A model generated the notes under the pieces. That model was not told the origin of the DNA. It searched no databases and saw nothing but the letters and a program-made list of their open reading frames with translations. Shown piece by piece: positions 6,880-16,060 of a DNA stretch of 64,000 nt. The stretch covers positions 3,038,001 through 3,102,000 of the forward strand of contig NZ_JACCAA010000001.1 in the NCBI RefSeq assembly GCF_013408415.1, read 5' to 3'. Both the position numbers and the translations under genes were made by a program. Origin of the DNA: Nocardioides daedukensis (GTDB taxonomy: Bacteria > Actinomycetota > Actinomycetes > Propionibacteriales > Nocardioidaceae). Each line of letters begins with the position of its first letter. The stretch's first letter is position 1.

Positions 6880-9350
6880 CCGTCACCGAGCAGCCGGCAG
6901 CGGAGATCGGCAAGGATCGGCGCCGCAAGGAGGACCAGCGGCTGATCACCGGCCGCACCCGCTGGACCGACAACCTGACCCTGCCCGGGATGTTGCACAT
7001 GAGCATGGTGCGCAGCCCGTTCGCGCACGCCAGGATCACCTCGATCGACACCACCGAGGCGAAGGCCGCGCCCAACGTGGTCGCCGTGATCACCGGCAAG
7101 GACATCGCCGAGGAACAGGGCAGCCTGCCGAACGCGTGGCCGATCACCCCCGACCAGGTCACCCCTGCGCACCCGCCGGTCGCGATCGACCGGGCCACCT
7201 TCGCCGGCGAGATCGTCGCTGTCGTGGTGGCACGCAGTGCGGCCGCTGCCCGCGACGCGGCCGAGCTGGTCGACGTCGACTACGAGGAGCTCCCGGCAGC
7301 ACTCGACCTCAAGGAGTCGGCCGAGGACACAGTGCTGGCACACCCCGACCTGGGCACGAACAAGTCGGCGCTGTGGGTCTTCGACTCCGCCGACGCGGGC
7401 ACCGGCGGCAACGTCGAGGAGGCGATCGCCAAGGCCCGCCAGGACGGCATCGTCATCGAGCGCGAATATCGCCAGCAACGGTTGATCCCCGCCTTCATGG
7501 AGCCCCGTTCCGTGGTGGTGGACCCGACCGGTGAGCAGATCACGATGTGGTCGGCCACCCAGGTCCCGCACATCCTGCGGTTCCTGCTCGCCGCGGTCCT
7601 GGGCGTCTCGGAGTCCAAGGTGCGCGTGATCGCCCCGGATGTCGGAGGTGGGTTCGGCGGCAAGCTGCAGACCACTCCCGAGGAGTTCATCGCGATGGTG
7701 ATGGCTCGGCGCCTGGGCAAGCCGGTGAAGTTCACCGAGACCCGCTCGGAGTCGATGATGGCGGCCCACCACGGGCGCGACCAGTGGCAGCGGCTGACCC
7801 TCTCGGCCGAGAAGGACGGCACGGTCACCGGGTTCAAGGTCGACCTGCTCGCCGACCTCGGCTCGCACGTGGCGCTGATCGGCGGCGGCGTACCGGTGCT
7901 GGGCGCGTTCATGTACAACGCGATCTACAAGTTCCCCAGCTATCGCTTCCAGGTCCAGACGGTGCTCACCAACAAGGCCTGGACGGATGCCTATCGCGGT
8001 GCCGGACGTCCGGAGGCGACGTTCGCCATCGAGCGGATGATGACCGAGCTGGCCGTCGAGCTCGGCGTCGACCCCCTCGAGATCCGGGAGAAGAACTGGA
8101 TCAAGCACGAGGAGTTCCCGTTCACCTCGGTGGCCGGGCTCGAATATGACTCCGGCAACTACGAGGCGGCCACCGCGCTGGCCAAGGAGCACTTCGGCTA
8201 TGACGAGCTGCGTGCGGAGCAGGCGCGGCGCCGCGAGGCCAAGGACCCGGTCCAGCTGGGCATCGGGGTCTCGACGTTCACCGAGATGTGCGGATTGGCG
8301 CCCTCGCGGGTGCTCGGCTCGCTCGACTACGGCGCCGGCGGCTGGGAGCACGCGAGCGTACGGATGCTGCCCACCGGCAAGGTGGAGGTGCTCACCGGCG
8401 CCTCGGCGCACGGTCAGGGGCACGAAACCGCGTTCAGCCAGATCGTCGCCGACCGGCTCGGAGTGCCGTTCGAGGACGTCGAGGTGCTGCACGGCGACAC
8501 CCAGGTGACGCCGAAGGGCCTGGACACCTATGGCTCCAGGTCGCTGGTGGTCGGCGGTGAGGCACTGGTCCGGGCCGCGGACAAGGTGGTCGAGAAGGCG
8601 AAGCCGATCGCGGCCCACCTGCTCGAGGCGTCTGCGGACGACCTCGACTTCGCGGGCGGACGGTTCACCGTGCGTGGCACCGACCAGGGGATGGGGATCG
8701 GCGAGATCGCCCTGGCGACCTTCGCGGCCCACAACCTGCCCGATGGTGTCGAGCCGTCGCTGGACAGCGATGCCACCTTCGACCCGGTGAACTTCAACTA
8801 TCCCCACGGCACTCACCTGTGTGCGGTGGAGATCGACACCGAGACCGGTGCGGTGAAGATGCGCAAGTACACCTGCGTCGACGACATCGGCAACGTGATC
8901 AACCCGCTGATCGTCGCCGGTCAGGTGCACGGCGGGCTGGTCCAGGGAATCGCCCAAGCGCTCTGGGAGGAGGCGGTCTACGACGAGTCCGGCACCTTGG
9001 TCTCGGCGTCCTTCGTGGACTACCTGGTCCCCACCGCGGCGGACACGATCAGCTTCGACGTGGACCACACCACCACGCCGGCCACCACGAACACGCTCGG
9101 CACCAAGGGCGTGGGCGAGGCCGGCACCATCGCCTCGACCCCGGCCGTGGTCAACGCCGTGGTCGACGCCATTCGCCACTTCGGCATCAACGACATCCAG
9201 ATGCCGTGCACTCCCGAACGCGTCTGGCGCGCGATCCACGACTCCGGTGGGGGTGGTGGCGAACCGACCACGGAGGCGGCCGCGCCGCACTTCGATCCCG
9301 CGTCCGGGAACCAGGGCACCGCTGACCGCACGGACGGAGCAGACTCATGA
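6876..9350 (+). CDS. coxL: Molybdenum hydroxylase large subunit, form II CoxL-like
   Basis: This encodes 824 residues. Typical features are the N-terminal [16 protein letters not shown] segment, FGGKLQ of the cofactor-binding domain, [13 protein letters not shown], and the catalytic glutamate E748 in [11 protein letters not shown]. The active-site loop reads AYRGAGR at residues 372-378. True CO-oxidising form I enzymes carry AYRCSFR with the copper-binding cysteine, while AYRGAGR marks form II, whose physiological substrate is often unproven. It could therefore oxidise CO slowly or act on another N-heterocycle or aldehyde. It overlaps coxS and coxM by ATGA, so the three subunits are coupled. 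Confidence 0.95.
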   Translation: MTVTEQPAAEIGKDRRRKEDQRLITGRTRWTDNLTLPGMLHMSMVRSPFAHARITSIDTTEAKAAPNVVAVITGKDIAEEQGSLPNAWPITPDQVTPAHPPVAIDRATFAGEIVAVVVARSAAAARDAAELVDVDYEELPAALDLKESAEDTVLAHPDLGTNKSALWVFDSADAGTGGNVEEAIAKARQDGIVIEREYRQQRLIPAFMEPRSVVVDPTGEQITMWSATQVPHILRFLLAAVLGVSESKVRVIAPDVGGGFGGKLQTTPEEFIAMVMARRLGKPVKFTETRSESMMAAHHGRDQWQRLTLSAEKDGTVTGFKVDLLADLGSHVALIGGGVPVLGAFMYNAIYKFPSYRFQVQTVLTNKAWTDAYRGAGRPEATFAIERMMTELAVELGVDPLEIREKNWIKHEEFPFTSVAGLEYDSGNYEAATALAKEHFGYDELRAEQARRREAKDPVQLGIGVSTFTEMCGLAPSRVLGSLDYGAGGWEHASVRMLPTGKVEVLTGASAHGQGHETAFSQIVADRLGVPFEDVEVLHGDTQVTPKGLDTYGSRSLVVGGEALVRAADKVVEKAKPIAAHLLEASADDLDFAGGRFTVRGTDQGMGIGEIALATFAAHNLPDGVEPSLDSDATFDPVNFNYPHGTHLCAVEIDTETGAVKMRKYTCVDDIGNVINPLIVAGQVHGGLVQGIAQALWEEAVYDESGTLVSASFVDYLVPTAADTISFDVDHTTTPATTNTLGTKGVGEAGTIASTPAVVNAVVDAIRHFGINDIQMPCTPERVWRAIHDSGGGGGEPTTEAAAPHFDPASGNQGTADRTDGADS

Positions 9351-10201
9351 TCCCGGCCCAGTTCGACTACCTGGCCCCGGCCACCCTGGAGGAGGCCCTG
9401 GCGGCGCTCGCCGAGCACGGTGACGAGGCCAAGATCATCGCCGGCGGCCAGAGCCTGCTGCCGGTGCTGCGGATGCGGCTCAACGCGCCGGAGTGGGTGA
9501 TCGACCTCGGTCGCATCGAGAGCCTGCGCGGCGTGCGCGACGAGGGCGACTCCCTGGTCGTCGGCGCGATGACCACGCATGCCGACGTACGCACGGATCC
9601 GCTGATCGCCGAGCACGCGAACCTCATCCAGCGGGCGGTCGAGCACCTCGCCGACGCCCAGATCCGACACCGCGGCACGTTCGGCGGTGCGTTGGCCCAC
9701 GCCGACCCGGCCGGCGACCTGGGGGCGCCGGCACTCGCGTTGCAGGCCGAGTTCGTGATCACCGGGGCCGGCGGGGAGCGTACGGTCGCTGCGGCCGACT
9801 TCTTCGAGGACTTCATGACCACCGCGATCGGTGACGACGAGATCCTCACCGCGGTCCGGATCCCGAAGCACACCGGCTGGGGTGCGCACTACGAGAAGTT
9901 CGTCCGGGTGGTCCACCAGTGGCCCATCGTTGCCGTGGCCGCGACGGTGCGCACCGAGGGCGACACGATCGCCGAGGCGCGCATCGGGCTGACCAACATG
10001 GGGTCGGTGCCGCTGCGGGCGCAGGGGGTGGAGTCGGCGCTGGCAGGTCAGCCGGCGACCGAGGACGCCGTACGCCGTGCCGTTGCGGGCGTCGCGGAGG
10101 GCACCAACCCGCCCTCGGACCTCAACGGGGACGCCGACTATCGCCGGCACCTCGCCGTCGTGCTCACCCGTCGCGCGGTGCTCGCCGCGATCGGAGGCTG
10201 A
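9347..10201 (+). CDS. coxM: Molybdenum hydroxylase FAD-binding medium subunit (CoxM-like)
   Basis: This encodes 284 residues. The FAD-contact motifs AGGQS at 32-36 and [14 protein letters not shown] at 111-124 are intact, and the C-terminal CO_deh_flav_C domain follows ([11 protein letters not shown]...[11 protein letters not shown]). It accepts electrons from CoxS and passes them to an external acceptor, in CO dehydrogenases usually quinone. The S-L-M gene order is the order seen in many form II operons, whereas form I operons are M-S-L. Overlap with coxL and a 3-nt gap to coxG show a single transcript. Confidence 0.93.
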   Translation: MIPAQFDYLAPATLEEALAALAEHGDEAKIIAGGQSLLPVLRMRLNAPEWVIDLGRIESLRGVRDEGDSLVVGAMTTHADVRTDPLIAEHANLIQRAVEHLADAQIRHRGTFGGALAHADPAGDLGAPALALQAEFVITGAGGERTVAAADFFEDFMTTAIGDDEILTAVRIPKHTGWGAHYEKFVRVVHQWPIVAVAATVRTEGDTIAEARIGLTNMGSVPLRAQGVESALAGQPATEDAVRRAVAGVAEGTNPPSDLNGDADYRRHLAVVLTRRAVLAAIGG

Positions 10202-10204
10202 GCC

Positions 10205-11014
10205 GTGGACCTGACCCACGAGTTCACCGTGCCGGCCTCGATCGACGAGACCTGGCTGGCCTTCAACGACCTCGAGTCGGTGGCCGGGTGCTTCCCGGGG
10301 GCGACGGTCACCTCGATCGAGGGCGACACCTTCACAGGCAGCTGCAAGGTGAAGCTGGGGCCGATCGCCCTGGTCTACAACGGCACCGGCAGCTTCACCG
10401 AGAAGGACGAAGCCGCCCACGTCATGAAGATCACCGCGAAGGGCAAGGACAAGCGTGGCAACGGGACAGCCGGGGCCGACGTCGTTGCCACGATGGTCGC
10501 CGTCAGTGATGCGGAGACCCGGGTGACGGTGGTGACCGACCTCAACATCACCGGCAAGCCCGCCCAGTTCGGGCGCGGCGTGATCCAGGACATCAGCGAC
10601 AAGCTGCTCGGTCAGTTCGTCGAGTGCCTGAAGACGAAGGTCGGCGGTGCTGGCGAGGCGGATGTCGATGCCGGGCCGGCATCGGTGCCCACCGGTGCGC
10701 CTGCGTCGGTCGCGCCGGGAGGTGATCCGGACTCCGGTCCTTCGTCGGCCTCCGGGCCGGGACCGGTGCCGTCCGCGGCTGCCCCGGGCTCGTCAGCCGC
10801 TGGCTCGTCCACCTCGCCACCGGCCGCCTCGGGCTCGTCGGGTGCTGGCTCGTCCGCCCCGCCCGCCCCCGATCAGGCGCTCGACCTGGGGGCGACCGTG
10901 CTCCCGATCCTGCTCAAGTCCTACGGCAAGCAGATCGCCGCGGGCCTGGGCGTGCTGGCCGTGGTGGTCTGGATCCGCAGGCGTCGCCGTTGCTGTCGCT
11001 GCTGTCGCGACTGA
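10205..11014 (+). CDS. coxG: CoxG-family SRPBCC protein with C-terminal membrane anchor
   Basis: This encodes 269 residues from a GTG 3 nt after coxM. Residues 1-150 form the CoxG/SRPBCC domain (HEFTVPASIDETWLAFND, VAGCFPGA, GSCKVKLGPIALVYNGTGSF, QFGRGVIQDISDKLLGQF). CoxG recruits CO dehydrogenase to the membrane in Oligotropha, and the recently described role is lipid/quinone extraction. Residues 151-230 are a Pro/Ser/Gly/Ala-rich linker. Residues about 239-258 form one hydrophobic helix (AAGLGVLAVVVWI), followed by a striking Arg/Cys-rich tail ending RRRRRCCRCCRD. The design tethers the binding domain to the inner face of the membrane. It ends the operon. Confidence 0.88.
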   Translation: MDLTHEFTVPASIDETWLAFNDLESVAGCFPGATVTSIEGDTFTGSCKVKLGPIALVYNGTGSFTEKDEAAHVMKITAKGKDKRGNGTAGADVVATMVAVSDAETRVTVVTDLNITGKPAQFGRGVIQDISDKLLGQFVECLKTKVGGAGEADVDAGPASVPTGAPASVAPGGDPDSGPSSASGPGPVPSAAAPGSSAAGSSTSPPAASGSSGAGSSAPPAPDQALDLGATVLPILLKSYGKQIAAGLGVLAVVVWIRRRRRCCRCCRD

Positions 11015-11035
11015 CTTCGCAACCAGGCCTGTCGC

Positions 11036-11665
11036 TCAGAAGACGTTGCGCGGCCGGAACTGCACCGAGATCCGGGGACCGGCGTGCGCGGTCTTCGGCA
11101 CGGCGTGCTCCCAGGTGCGCTGGCACGATCCGCCCATCACCAGCAGGTCGCCGTGGCCCATCGTGAACGAGACCGACGTCCCGCCGCCGCGCGGGCGCAG
11201 CTGGAGCCGTCGCGGATCGCCGAAGGAGACGATCGCGACCATGGTGTCCTGGTGCCGTCCGCGACCCAGGTCGTCACCGTGCCAGGCCACCGAGTCACGG
11301 CCATCGCGGTAGTAGCAGCATCCAGCTGACACGAACGGTTCGCCCAGCTCGTCGGCGTAGTGGTCCGAGAGCGCGTCGCGCGCGTCGTCGAGCAGGGCGT
11401 GGGGGAGCGGGTCGCCGGGCATGTAGGTGTGCACGAGTCGCGGGACGTCGACCACCTTGTCCCACATCTGGCGTTGCTCGGCGCGCCATGGCACGTCGTC
11501 GACCAGGGCGGCGAAGACGTCGTCGGCACCGCTCACCCAGTTCGGCCGGATGTCGATCCACGCGCCGGCGGACAGCGGCGTACGCCGGGTGCTCGCCAGG
11601 CCGGTCAGCGCCGGCGTCGTGGTCTGTGCGGCATCGAAGAGGCTTGCCTGGAACTGCACGCTCAT
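11036..11665 (-). CDS. alkB: AlkB-type 2-oxoglutarate/Fe(II) DNA dealkylase
   Basis: This encodes 209 residues. The iron ligands H129 and D131 (WHGDD) and H187 (WEHAVPK) and the 2-oxoglutarate arginine pair at R198 and R204 (GPRISVQFR) are all present, matching AlkB/ALKBH2-3-like enzymes that oxidatively remove methyl groups from N1-methyladenine and N3-methylcytosine in DNA. The ATG at 11665 is chosen because a TAGGCT -10 box stands 7 nt upstream, and a perfect SOS box covers the -35 side. The gene is convergent with coxG (21 nt apart) and divergent from the ABC-exporter gene. The repair role is family knowledge; damage induction is inferred from the SOS box. Confidence 0.92.
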   Translation of the reverse strand: MSVQFQASLFDAAQTTTPALTGLASTRRTPLSAGAWIDIRPNWVSGADDVFAALVDDVPWRAEQRQMWDKVVDVPRLVHTYMPGDPLPHALLDDARDALSDHYADELGEPFVSAGCCYYRDGRDSVAWHGDDLGRGRHQDTMVAIVSFGDPRRLQLRPRGGGTSVSFTMGHGDLLVMGGSCQRTWEHAVPKTAHAGPRISVQFRPRNVF

Positions 11666-11672
11666 GTGCGAC

Positions 11673-11678
11673 AGCCTA
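11673..11678 (-). promoter_or_regulatory. -10 box of alkB
   Basis: TAGGCT on the minus strand lies 7 nt before the alkB ATG (leaderless). The SOS box begins 8 nt further upstream, so bound LexA would block RNA polymerase. Confidence 0.55.
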
Positions 11679-11682
11679 GCAG

Positions 11683-11706
11683 TTGATCGAACACGCGTTC
11701 GATCAA
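11683..11706. promoter_or_regulatory. Perfect SOS box (LexA operator) at the alkB promoter
   Basis: The core TCGAAC-ACGC-GTTCGA (11687-11702) matches the LexA consensus of Bacillus and actinobacteria (GAAC-N4-GTTC) without mismatch. The symmetry extends to TTGATCGAAC at 11683-11692 and GTTCGATCAA at 11697-11706, a 10-bp arm on each side of a 4-nt centre. It overlaps the spacer and -35 region of alkB. The divergent ABC-exporter -10 box is 80 bp away. Confidence 0.85.
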
Positions 11707-11785
11707 TATTGCCGGTGTCGGGGTTCACCCTGAGTCGCCCCGGAACCGGTGGCAAAGCACTTGCCCCGCACCGGTCCGGATCGCC

Positions 11786-11791
11786 TAGGTT
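11786..11791 (+). promoter_or_regulatory. -10 box for leaderless ABC-exporter ATPase gene
   Basis: TAGGTT ends 7 nt before ATG 11799, with no ribosome-binding site, consistent with a leaderless transcript and with this start rather than upstream in-frame candidates. Confidence 0.5.
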
Positions 11792-11798
11792 TGTCGCC

Positions 11799-12614
11799 AT
11801 GACAACTCGCGCATCGACCGGGACGGCCGCGCCGGCAGCCCGGGTGCAGAACCTGGTCAAGACCTACGGCGTGGGGCAGGCCGAGGTCCGGGCCCTCGAC
11901 GACGTCACCCTCGACATCCACGCCGGCGAGTTCACCGCCGTGATGGGCCCCAGCGGGTCCGGAAAGTCCACCCTGATGCACTGCTGCGCAGCCCTCGACC
12001 GCGCCGACAGTGGGTCGGTCCAGATCGGCGAGCACCAGCTGTCCGGGATGAACGACAAGGCGCTGACCCGGCTGCGCCGCGACGAGATCGGCTTCGTCTT
12101 CCAGTCCTTCAACCTGGTCCCCACGCTGACCGCGGAGGAGAACATCACCCTGCCGATCTCGATCGCGGGGAAGAAGCCGGACCGCGCGTGGTTCGACCAG
12201 GTGATCGCCACCGTCGACCTCGGCTCGCGACTGGCGCACAAGCCCAACGAGCTCTCCGGAGGCCAGCAGCAGCGCGTCGCCGTCGCCCGCGCCCTGGTCA
12301 GCCGCCCGAGCATCGTGTTCGCCGACGAGCCGACCGGCAACCTCGACTCCCGCTCGGGTGCCGAGGTGCTGCAACTGCTCCGCAGCAGCGTCGACGAGCA
12401 CGGACAGACCATCGTCATGGTCACCCACGACCCGGTCGCCGCCGCCTGGACCGACCGCGTCGTCTTCCTCGCCGACGGCAAGATCGTCGACGAGCTGCGC
12501 AACCCCGACCGCGACCAGATCCTGGCCAAGATGCAGGAGCTCGCGAACGAGGCACCTGTGCCCACAGGGCCGGCATCCTCCGATGCCGCCGCCCCGCGGT
12601 CAGCGCGAGGCTGA
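11799..12614 (+). CDS. ABC exporter ATP-binding protein (LolD/MacB type)
   Basis: This encodes 271 residues. Walker A GPSGSGKST is at 50-58, followed by the Q-loop FVFQSFNLVPTLTAEEN, the signature LSGGQQQRVAVARAL, Walker B IVFADEPTGNLD and the H-loop THD. The LolD/MacB/FtsE subfamily works with FtsX-type permeases in mechanotransmission or lipid/peptide extrusion rather than classic uptake. The permease follows 5 nt later. An unusual 25-residue tail rich in Pro/Ala/Ser ends the protein. The substrate is unknown. Confidence 0.93.
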   Translation: MTTRASTGTAAPAARVQNLVKTYGVGQAEVRALDDVTLDIHAGEFTAVMGPSGSGKSTLMHCCAALDRADSGSVQIGEHQLSGMNDKALTRLRRDEIGFVFQSFNLVPTLTAEENITLPISIAGKKPDRAWFDQVIATVDLGSRLAHKPNELSGGQQQRVAVARALVSRPSIVFADEPTGNLDSRSGAEVLQLLRSSVDEHGQTIVMVTHDPVAAAWTDRVVFLADGKIVDELRNPDRDQILAKMQELANEAPVPTGPASSDAAAPRSARG

Positions 12615-12619
12615 GCGCC

Positions 12620-15160
12620 ATGTGGAAGGTGACCTGGCGCAACCTGCTTGCCCGCAAGGTCCGGCTCGCGCTCTCCGGCTTCGCGATCGTCCTAGGCGTC
12701 GCGTTCGTGGCCGGGACGCTGATCTTCACCGACGCCATGGGCGGCACGTTCGACGACATCATCGAGGGCTCCACCGCGGACGTCGAGATCGCCTACGACG
12801 GGGCAGGGGACTTCGACTCCGCCCAGGACAACCGCACGATCCCGGCCTCCGTGGTCGCCGAGCTGGAGCAGCTCGAGGGCGTCGAGTCGGTGCACCCGAT
12901 GATCTCGCTCCAGTCGGTCTTCGTGCTCGACACGAAGGGCAAGGTGATCGGTGGCAACGGCCCGCCCGGACTCGCCTTCAACCCCACCTCGGCCCGGTCG
13001 ATGACCGGCAAGCCGATCCTCACCGTCGACCGGGGCCGGATGCCCGACGGACCGAAGCAGGTGGCGCTCGACGTCGACACCGCCGACAAGGCCGGCTACG
13101 AGATCGGTGACACCGTCACCCTGGTCACCGGCGCCACGCCCCCCAAGGTCGAGGCCGAGCTCGTGGGTCTGGTGGAGTTCGGCGCCGGCGGCACCAACGG
13201 CGCCACGCTCTCTCTGCTCGAGGCGACGTACATGCAGGACCTCTTCCTCGACGGCAAGGACGCCTACAACGCGATCTCGCTCAACGCCGAGGACGGGGTG
13301 AGCCAGCGCGAGCTGGCCGACCGGGCCCAGGCGGTGCTGCCCGAGGGCGTCAAGGCGTGGACCGGCGACGAGTACGTCGAGAAGAACAAGGCCAGCCTGG
13401 ACGAGATCATGGGCTTCCTGACCACCTTCCTGCTGGTCTTCGCCGGGGTCTCCCTGGTCGTCGGGATCTTCCTGATCATCAACACCTTCTCGATCCTGAT
13501 CGCGCAGCGCAGCCGTGAGCTCGCGCTGCTGAGGGCACTGGGCGCATCCCGCAAGCAGGTCAACCGCTCGGTGATCGCCGAGGCGCTCGCGGTCGGGGTG
13601 GTCGGCTCCACCTTCGGCCTGGGACTGGGCTATCTCCTCGCGATGGGGCTGCGCGAGCTCTTCGCGACGTTCGGGCTCGACCTCGGCTCGGCGGTCTTCT
13701 CGATCTCGCCGTCCACGATCTTCTGGGCCTACGCCGTGGGCCTGGTCGTCACCGCCGTCGCCGCGGTGACCCCGGCGATCCGGGCCTCGCGGATCCCGCC
13801 GATGGCCGCGTTGCGTGACGACGTGGCGATGCCGGAGTCGACCCTGCGCCGGCGCCTGGTGGTCGGCACCGTGCTGGTGCTGGCCGGCGCCGCCTCGATG
13901 GTCTTCGGGTTCATGGGCGAGGGCAGCCTCGGCCTCTCCCTGATCGGTCTCGGTGCACTGCTGGTCCTGGTCGGTGTCTCCCTGATGAGCGCGATCCTCG
14001 GGCGGCCGCTGCTCAACCTGTTCGGCGTCATCTATCGCCGGCTCTTCGGCACAGTGGGCAACCTCGCCGCACAGAACACGCTGCGCAACCCACGACGTAC
14101 GGCGGCCACCGCCAGCGCGCTGATGATCGGGCTGGCCCTGATGTCGATGATGTCGATCTTCGGTGCGTCGGCCTCGGCCAGCACCGACGAGGCCATCAAG
14201 GAGACGCTGACCTCCCAGTTCGTGATCTCGAACGTCGTCGGCCAGCCGTTCTCGCCCGACATCGCCGCCCAGGTGCGCAAGGTCGACGGCGTCGAGGGCG
14301 TCACCTCGATGCGCACCGGTTATCCGGAGATCGGCAACGGGTCGGCGTTCGTGCTCGGGATCGATCCCAAGGACATGGCCAGCGCCTTCAACCTCGAGGT
14401 CATCGACGGGTCGGTCTCCGACCTGGGGCCCGGCAAGGTGGCCGTCAGCGAGAACCAGGCAGAGAAGTACGGCTATCGGGTCGGCAAGAGCTTCCCGATG
14501 ACCTTCCAGGCCGGCGCCCAGGAGCTGGAGGTGGCGGTGATCTTCGCGGCCGGGGGAGTCCCGGGTGACTTCATCGTCTCCCCGGACACCCTGGAGAAGG
14601 GCGGCCAGGTCCCGCTTGACGCGATGGTCTTCGTGAACCTCGCCGACAATGCCGACAACGACGCGGTCCGCAAGGACATCGAGGCGATCACCGACGAGCT
14701 GCCCACGGTCACCGTGAAGGACCCGGAAGGTTTCGCCGAGGAGCAGAAGGCGCAGATCAACCAGTTCCTCTACATGATCTATGGTCTGCTCGGCCTCTCG
14801 GTGGTGATTGCCATCCTGGGCGTGGTCAACACGCTCAGCCTCTCCGTCATCGAGCGGACCCGCGAGGTCGGGCTGCTCCGGGCGGTCGGTCTCGGGCGAC
14901 GCCAGCTGCGCACGATGATCCGGCTCGAATCGGTCGTCGTTGCCGTGTTCGGCGCGGTGCTCGGGCTGGTGATGGGTGTGATCTTCGGGTCCACCCTGGT
15001 CAAGGCGCTGACCGACCAGGGCCTCACCGAGCTGTCGATCCCGTGGGGACTGCTCGCCGGGTTCGTGATCGGCTCGGCCGTGCTCGGTGTGCTGGCCGCG
15101 GTCTTCCCGGCCCGGCGTGCGGCCCGATTGGACGTGCTGACGGCGATCGCGACCGAGTAG
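12620..15160 (+). CDS. FtsX/MacB-type ABC transporter permease
   Basis: This encodes 846 residues. It starts with a transmembrane helix at about 14-35 (VRLALSGFAIVLGVAFVAGTLIF). A large extracytoplasmic MacB-type periplasmic-core domain follows, then a three-helix FtsX domain (about 265-395). A second, duplicated half has its own anchor near 480 (LRNPRRTAATASALMIGLALM), a smaller outer domain, and a final FtsX domain (QFLYMIYGLLGLSVVIAILGVVNTL onward). This two-FtsX architecture is common in actinobacterial exporters paired with a LolD-like ATPase. No substrate can be read from the sequence. ATG 12620 has a weak ribosome-binding site (GCGAGG) inside the end of the ATPase gene. Confidence 0.9.
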   Translation: MWKVTWRNLLARKVRLALSGFAIVLGVAFVAGTLIFTDAMGGTFDDIIEGSTADVEIAYDGAGDFDSAQDNRTIPASVVAELEQLEGVESVHPMISLQSVFVLDTKGKVIGGNGPPGLAFNPTSARSMTGKPILTVDRGRMPDGPKQVALDVDTADKAGYEIGDTVTLVTGATPPKVEAELVGLVEFGAGGTNGATLSLLEATYMQDLFLDGKDAYNAISLNAEDGVSQRELADRAQAVLPEGVKAWTGDEYVEKNKASLDEIMGFLTTFLLVFAGVSLVVGIFLIINTFSILIAQRSRELALLRALGASRKQVNRSVIAEALAVGVVGSTFGLGLGYLLAMGLRELFATFGLDLGSAVFSISPSTIFWAYAVGLVVTAVAAVTPAIRASRIPPMAALRDDVAMPESTLRRRLVVGTVLVLAGAASMVFGFMGEGSLGLSLIGLGALLVLVGVSLMSAILGRPLLNLFGVIYRRLFGTVGNLAAQNTLRNPRRTAATASALMIGLALMSMMSIFGASASASTDEAIKETLTSQFVISNVVGQPFSPDIAAQVRKVDGVEGVTSMRTGYPEIGNGSAFVLGIDPKDMASAFNLEVIDGSVSDLGPGKVAVSENQAEKYGYRVGKSFPMTFQAGAQELEVAVIFAAGGVPGDFIVSPDTLEKGGQVPLDAMVFVNLADNADNDAVRKDIEAITDELPTVTVKDPEGFAEEQKAQINQFLYMIYGLLGLSVVIAILGVVNTLSLSVIERTREVGLLRAVGLGRRQLRTMIRLESVVVAVFGAVLGLVMGVIFGSTLVKALTDQGLTELSIPWGLLAGFVIGSAVLGVLAAVFPARRAARLDVLTAIATE

Positions 15161-15210
15161 TCACCGCGGGCGGATTCGCAGAACCGCGGACCGCCGGCCC
15201 TCGAGATCCC

Positions 15211-15216
15211 TACACT
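15211..15216 (+). promoter_or_regulatory. -10 box for leaderless GntR-family regulator
   Basis: TACACT ends 6 nt before GTG 15223. Inverted GGATC segments just inside the gene (15229-15233, 15240-15244) could be part of an autoregulatory site, but this is speculative. Confidence 0.45.
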
Positions 15217-15222
15217 TTTCCC

Positions 15223-15942
15223 GTGACAGGATCCGTGGGGGATCGGCGTACAACGACGCTGAAGCACGTAGTCGTGCGCGACTACTTGCGCGAGTTCATC
15301 GCCGATCGTCCGATCGGTGCGCCCGCGCCGTCCGAGCGTCACCTGGTGTCCCGCTTCGGGGTGGCCCGAATGACGGTCCGCCAAGCGATCGAGTCGCTGG
15401 TCGCCGAGGGCCTGCTGGTGCGGGTGCGCGGCAAGGGAACGTTCGTGGCCGAGCCCCGGGCGCACGTGGGGCAGCTGCGCGGCTTCACCGATGAGATGGG
15501 AGCACGCGGCCTCGAGCCCGGTTCGCGCACGCTCGTGGCACGCCGCGAGAAGGCGGGCCCGGGCGTGGCCCGCGCGCTCGGGCTGACCGAGGGCGACGCG
15601 GTCCTGCGCTGGCGCAGGGTCCGCACCGCGGACGGCGTACCGATCGCGGTCGAGAACACCTGGCTCAGTGAGGTCCTGGTGCCCGGCTTCCTGGAGACGG
15701 GGCTGCCGGAGAGCCTGTACGACGCACTCGCGCAACGTGGTCTGCGACCGACCTGGGCCGAGGACGCGATCAGCGCCGAGCTCTTCGGTGCCGAGGACGC
15801 CGCCGTCCTCGACGTACCGGTCGGGTCGGCGGCGCTGCGGGTGAGTCGTCGCGCGGTCAGGGACGACAAGACCCTCGGCGTCTCGCGCACCCTGTATCGC
15901 TCGGACCGCTACACGCTCTGGGCGCAGTTCGAGGATCGCTGA
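15223..15942 (+). CDS. GntR-family (HutC/UTRA) transcriptional regulator
   Basis: This encodes 239 residues. The N-terminal GntR winged helix spans about 10-75 (VVRDYLREFIADRPIGAPAPSERHLVSRFGVARMTVRQAIESLVAEGLLVRVRGKGTFV). The C-terminal UTRA effector domain follows (RGFTDEMGARGLEPGSRTLVARRE, then LRWRRVRTADGVPIAVENTWL). HutC-type regulators sense small metabolites such as sugars or amino-acid derivatives. The neighbours (ABC exporter upstream, cutC downstream) do not identify the ligand; DasR/NagR-like amino-sugar sensing is one possibility. Longer in-frame starts reach into the permease gene and are disfavoured by the -10 position. Confidence 0.9.
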   Translation: MTGSVGDRRTTTLKHVVVRDYLREFIADRPIGAPAPSERHLVSRFGVARMTVRQAIESLVAEGLLVRVRGKGTFVAEPRAHVGQLRGFTDEMGARGLEPGSRTLVARREKAGPGVARALGLTEGDAVLRWRRVRTADGVPIAVENTWLSEVLVPGFLETGLPESLYDALAQRGLRPTWAEDAISAELFGAEDAAVLDVPVGSAALRVSRRAVRDDKTLGVSRTLYRSDRYTLWAQFEDR

Positions 15943-15965
15943 TCGATCGCGGCTCGTGTTGAGCG

Positions 15966-16035
15966 GATGCTGGCTTGGAATGCAGTGCCCGGAAGGCCGT
16001 GCTCGGAATGCTGTGTGCGGAATGCCGTGTCCGGG
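15966..16035 (+). repeat. 14-bp tandem repeat, four clear units plus one degenerate
   Basis: Four head-to-tail 14-mers fit the pattern ATGCNGTGNNCGGA: 15980-15993, 15994-16007, 16008-16021 and 16022-16035. A weaker first unit covers 15966-15979. The block ends 13 bp before the cutC -10 box, so copy number could affect the cutC promoter. Confidence 0.6.
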
Positions 16036-16048
16036 CGCGGGCTGCACA

Positions 16049-16054
16049 TAGGGT
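16049..16054 (+). promoter_or_regulatory. -10 box for leaderless cutC
   Basis: TAGGGT ends 6 nt before ATG 16061 with no ribosome-binding site in between. Confidence 0.5.
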
Positions 16055-16060
16055 TCGACC

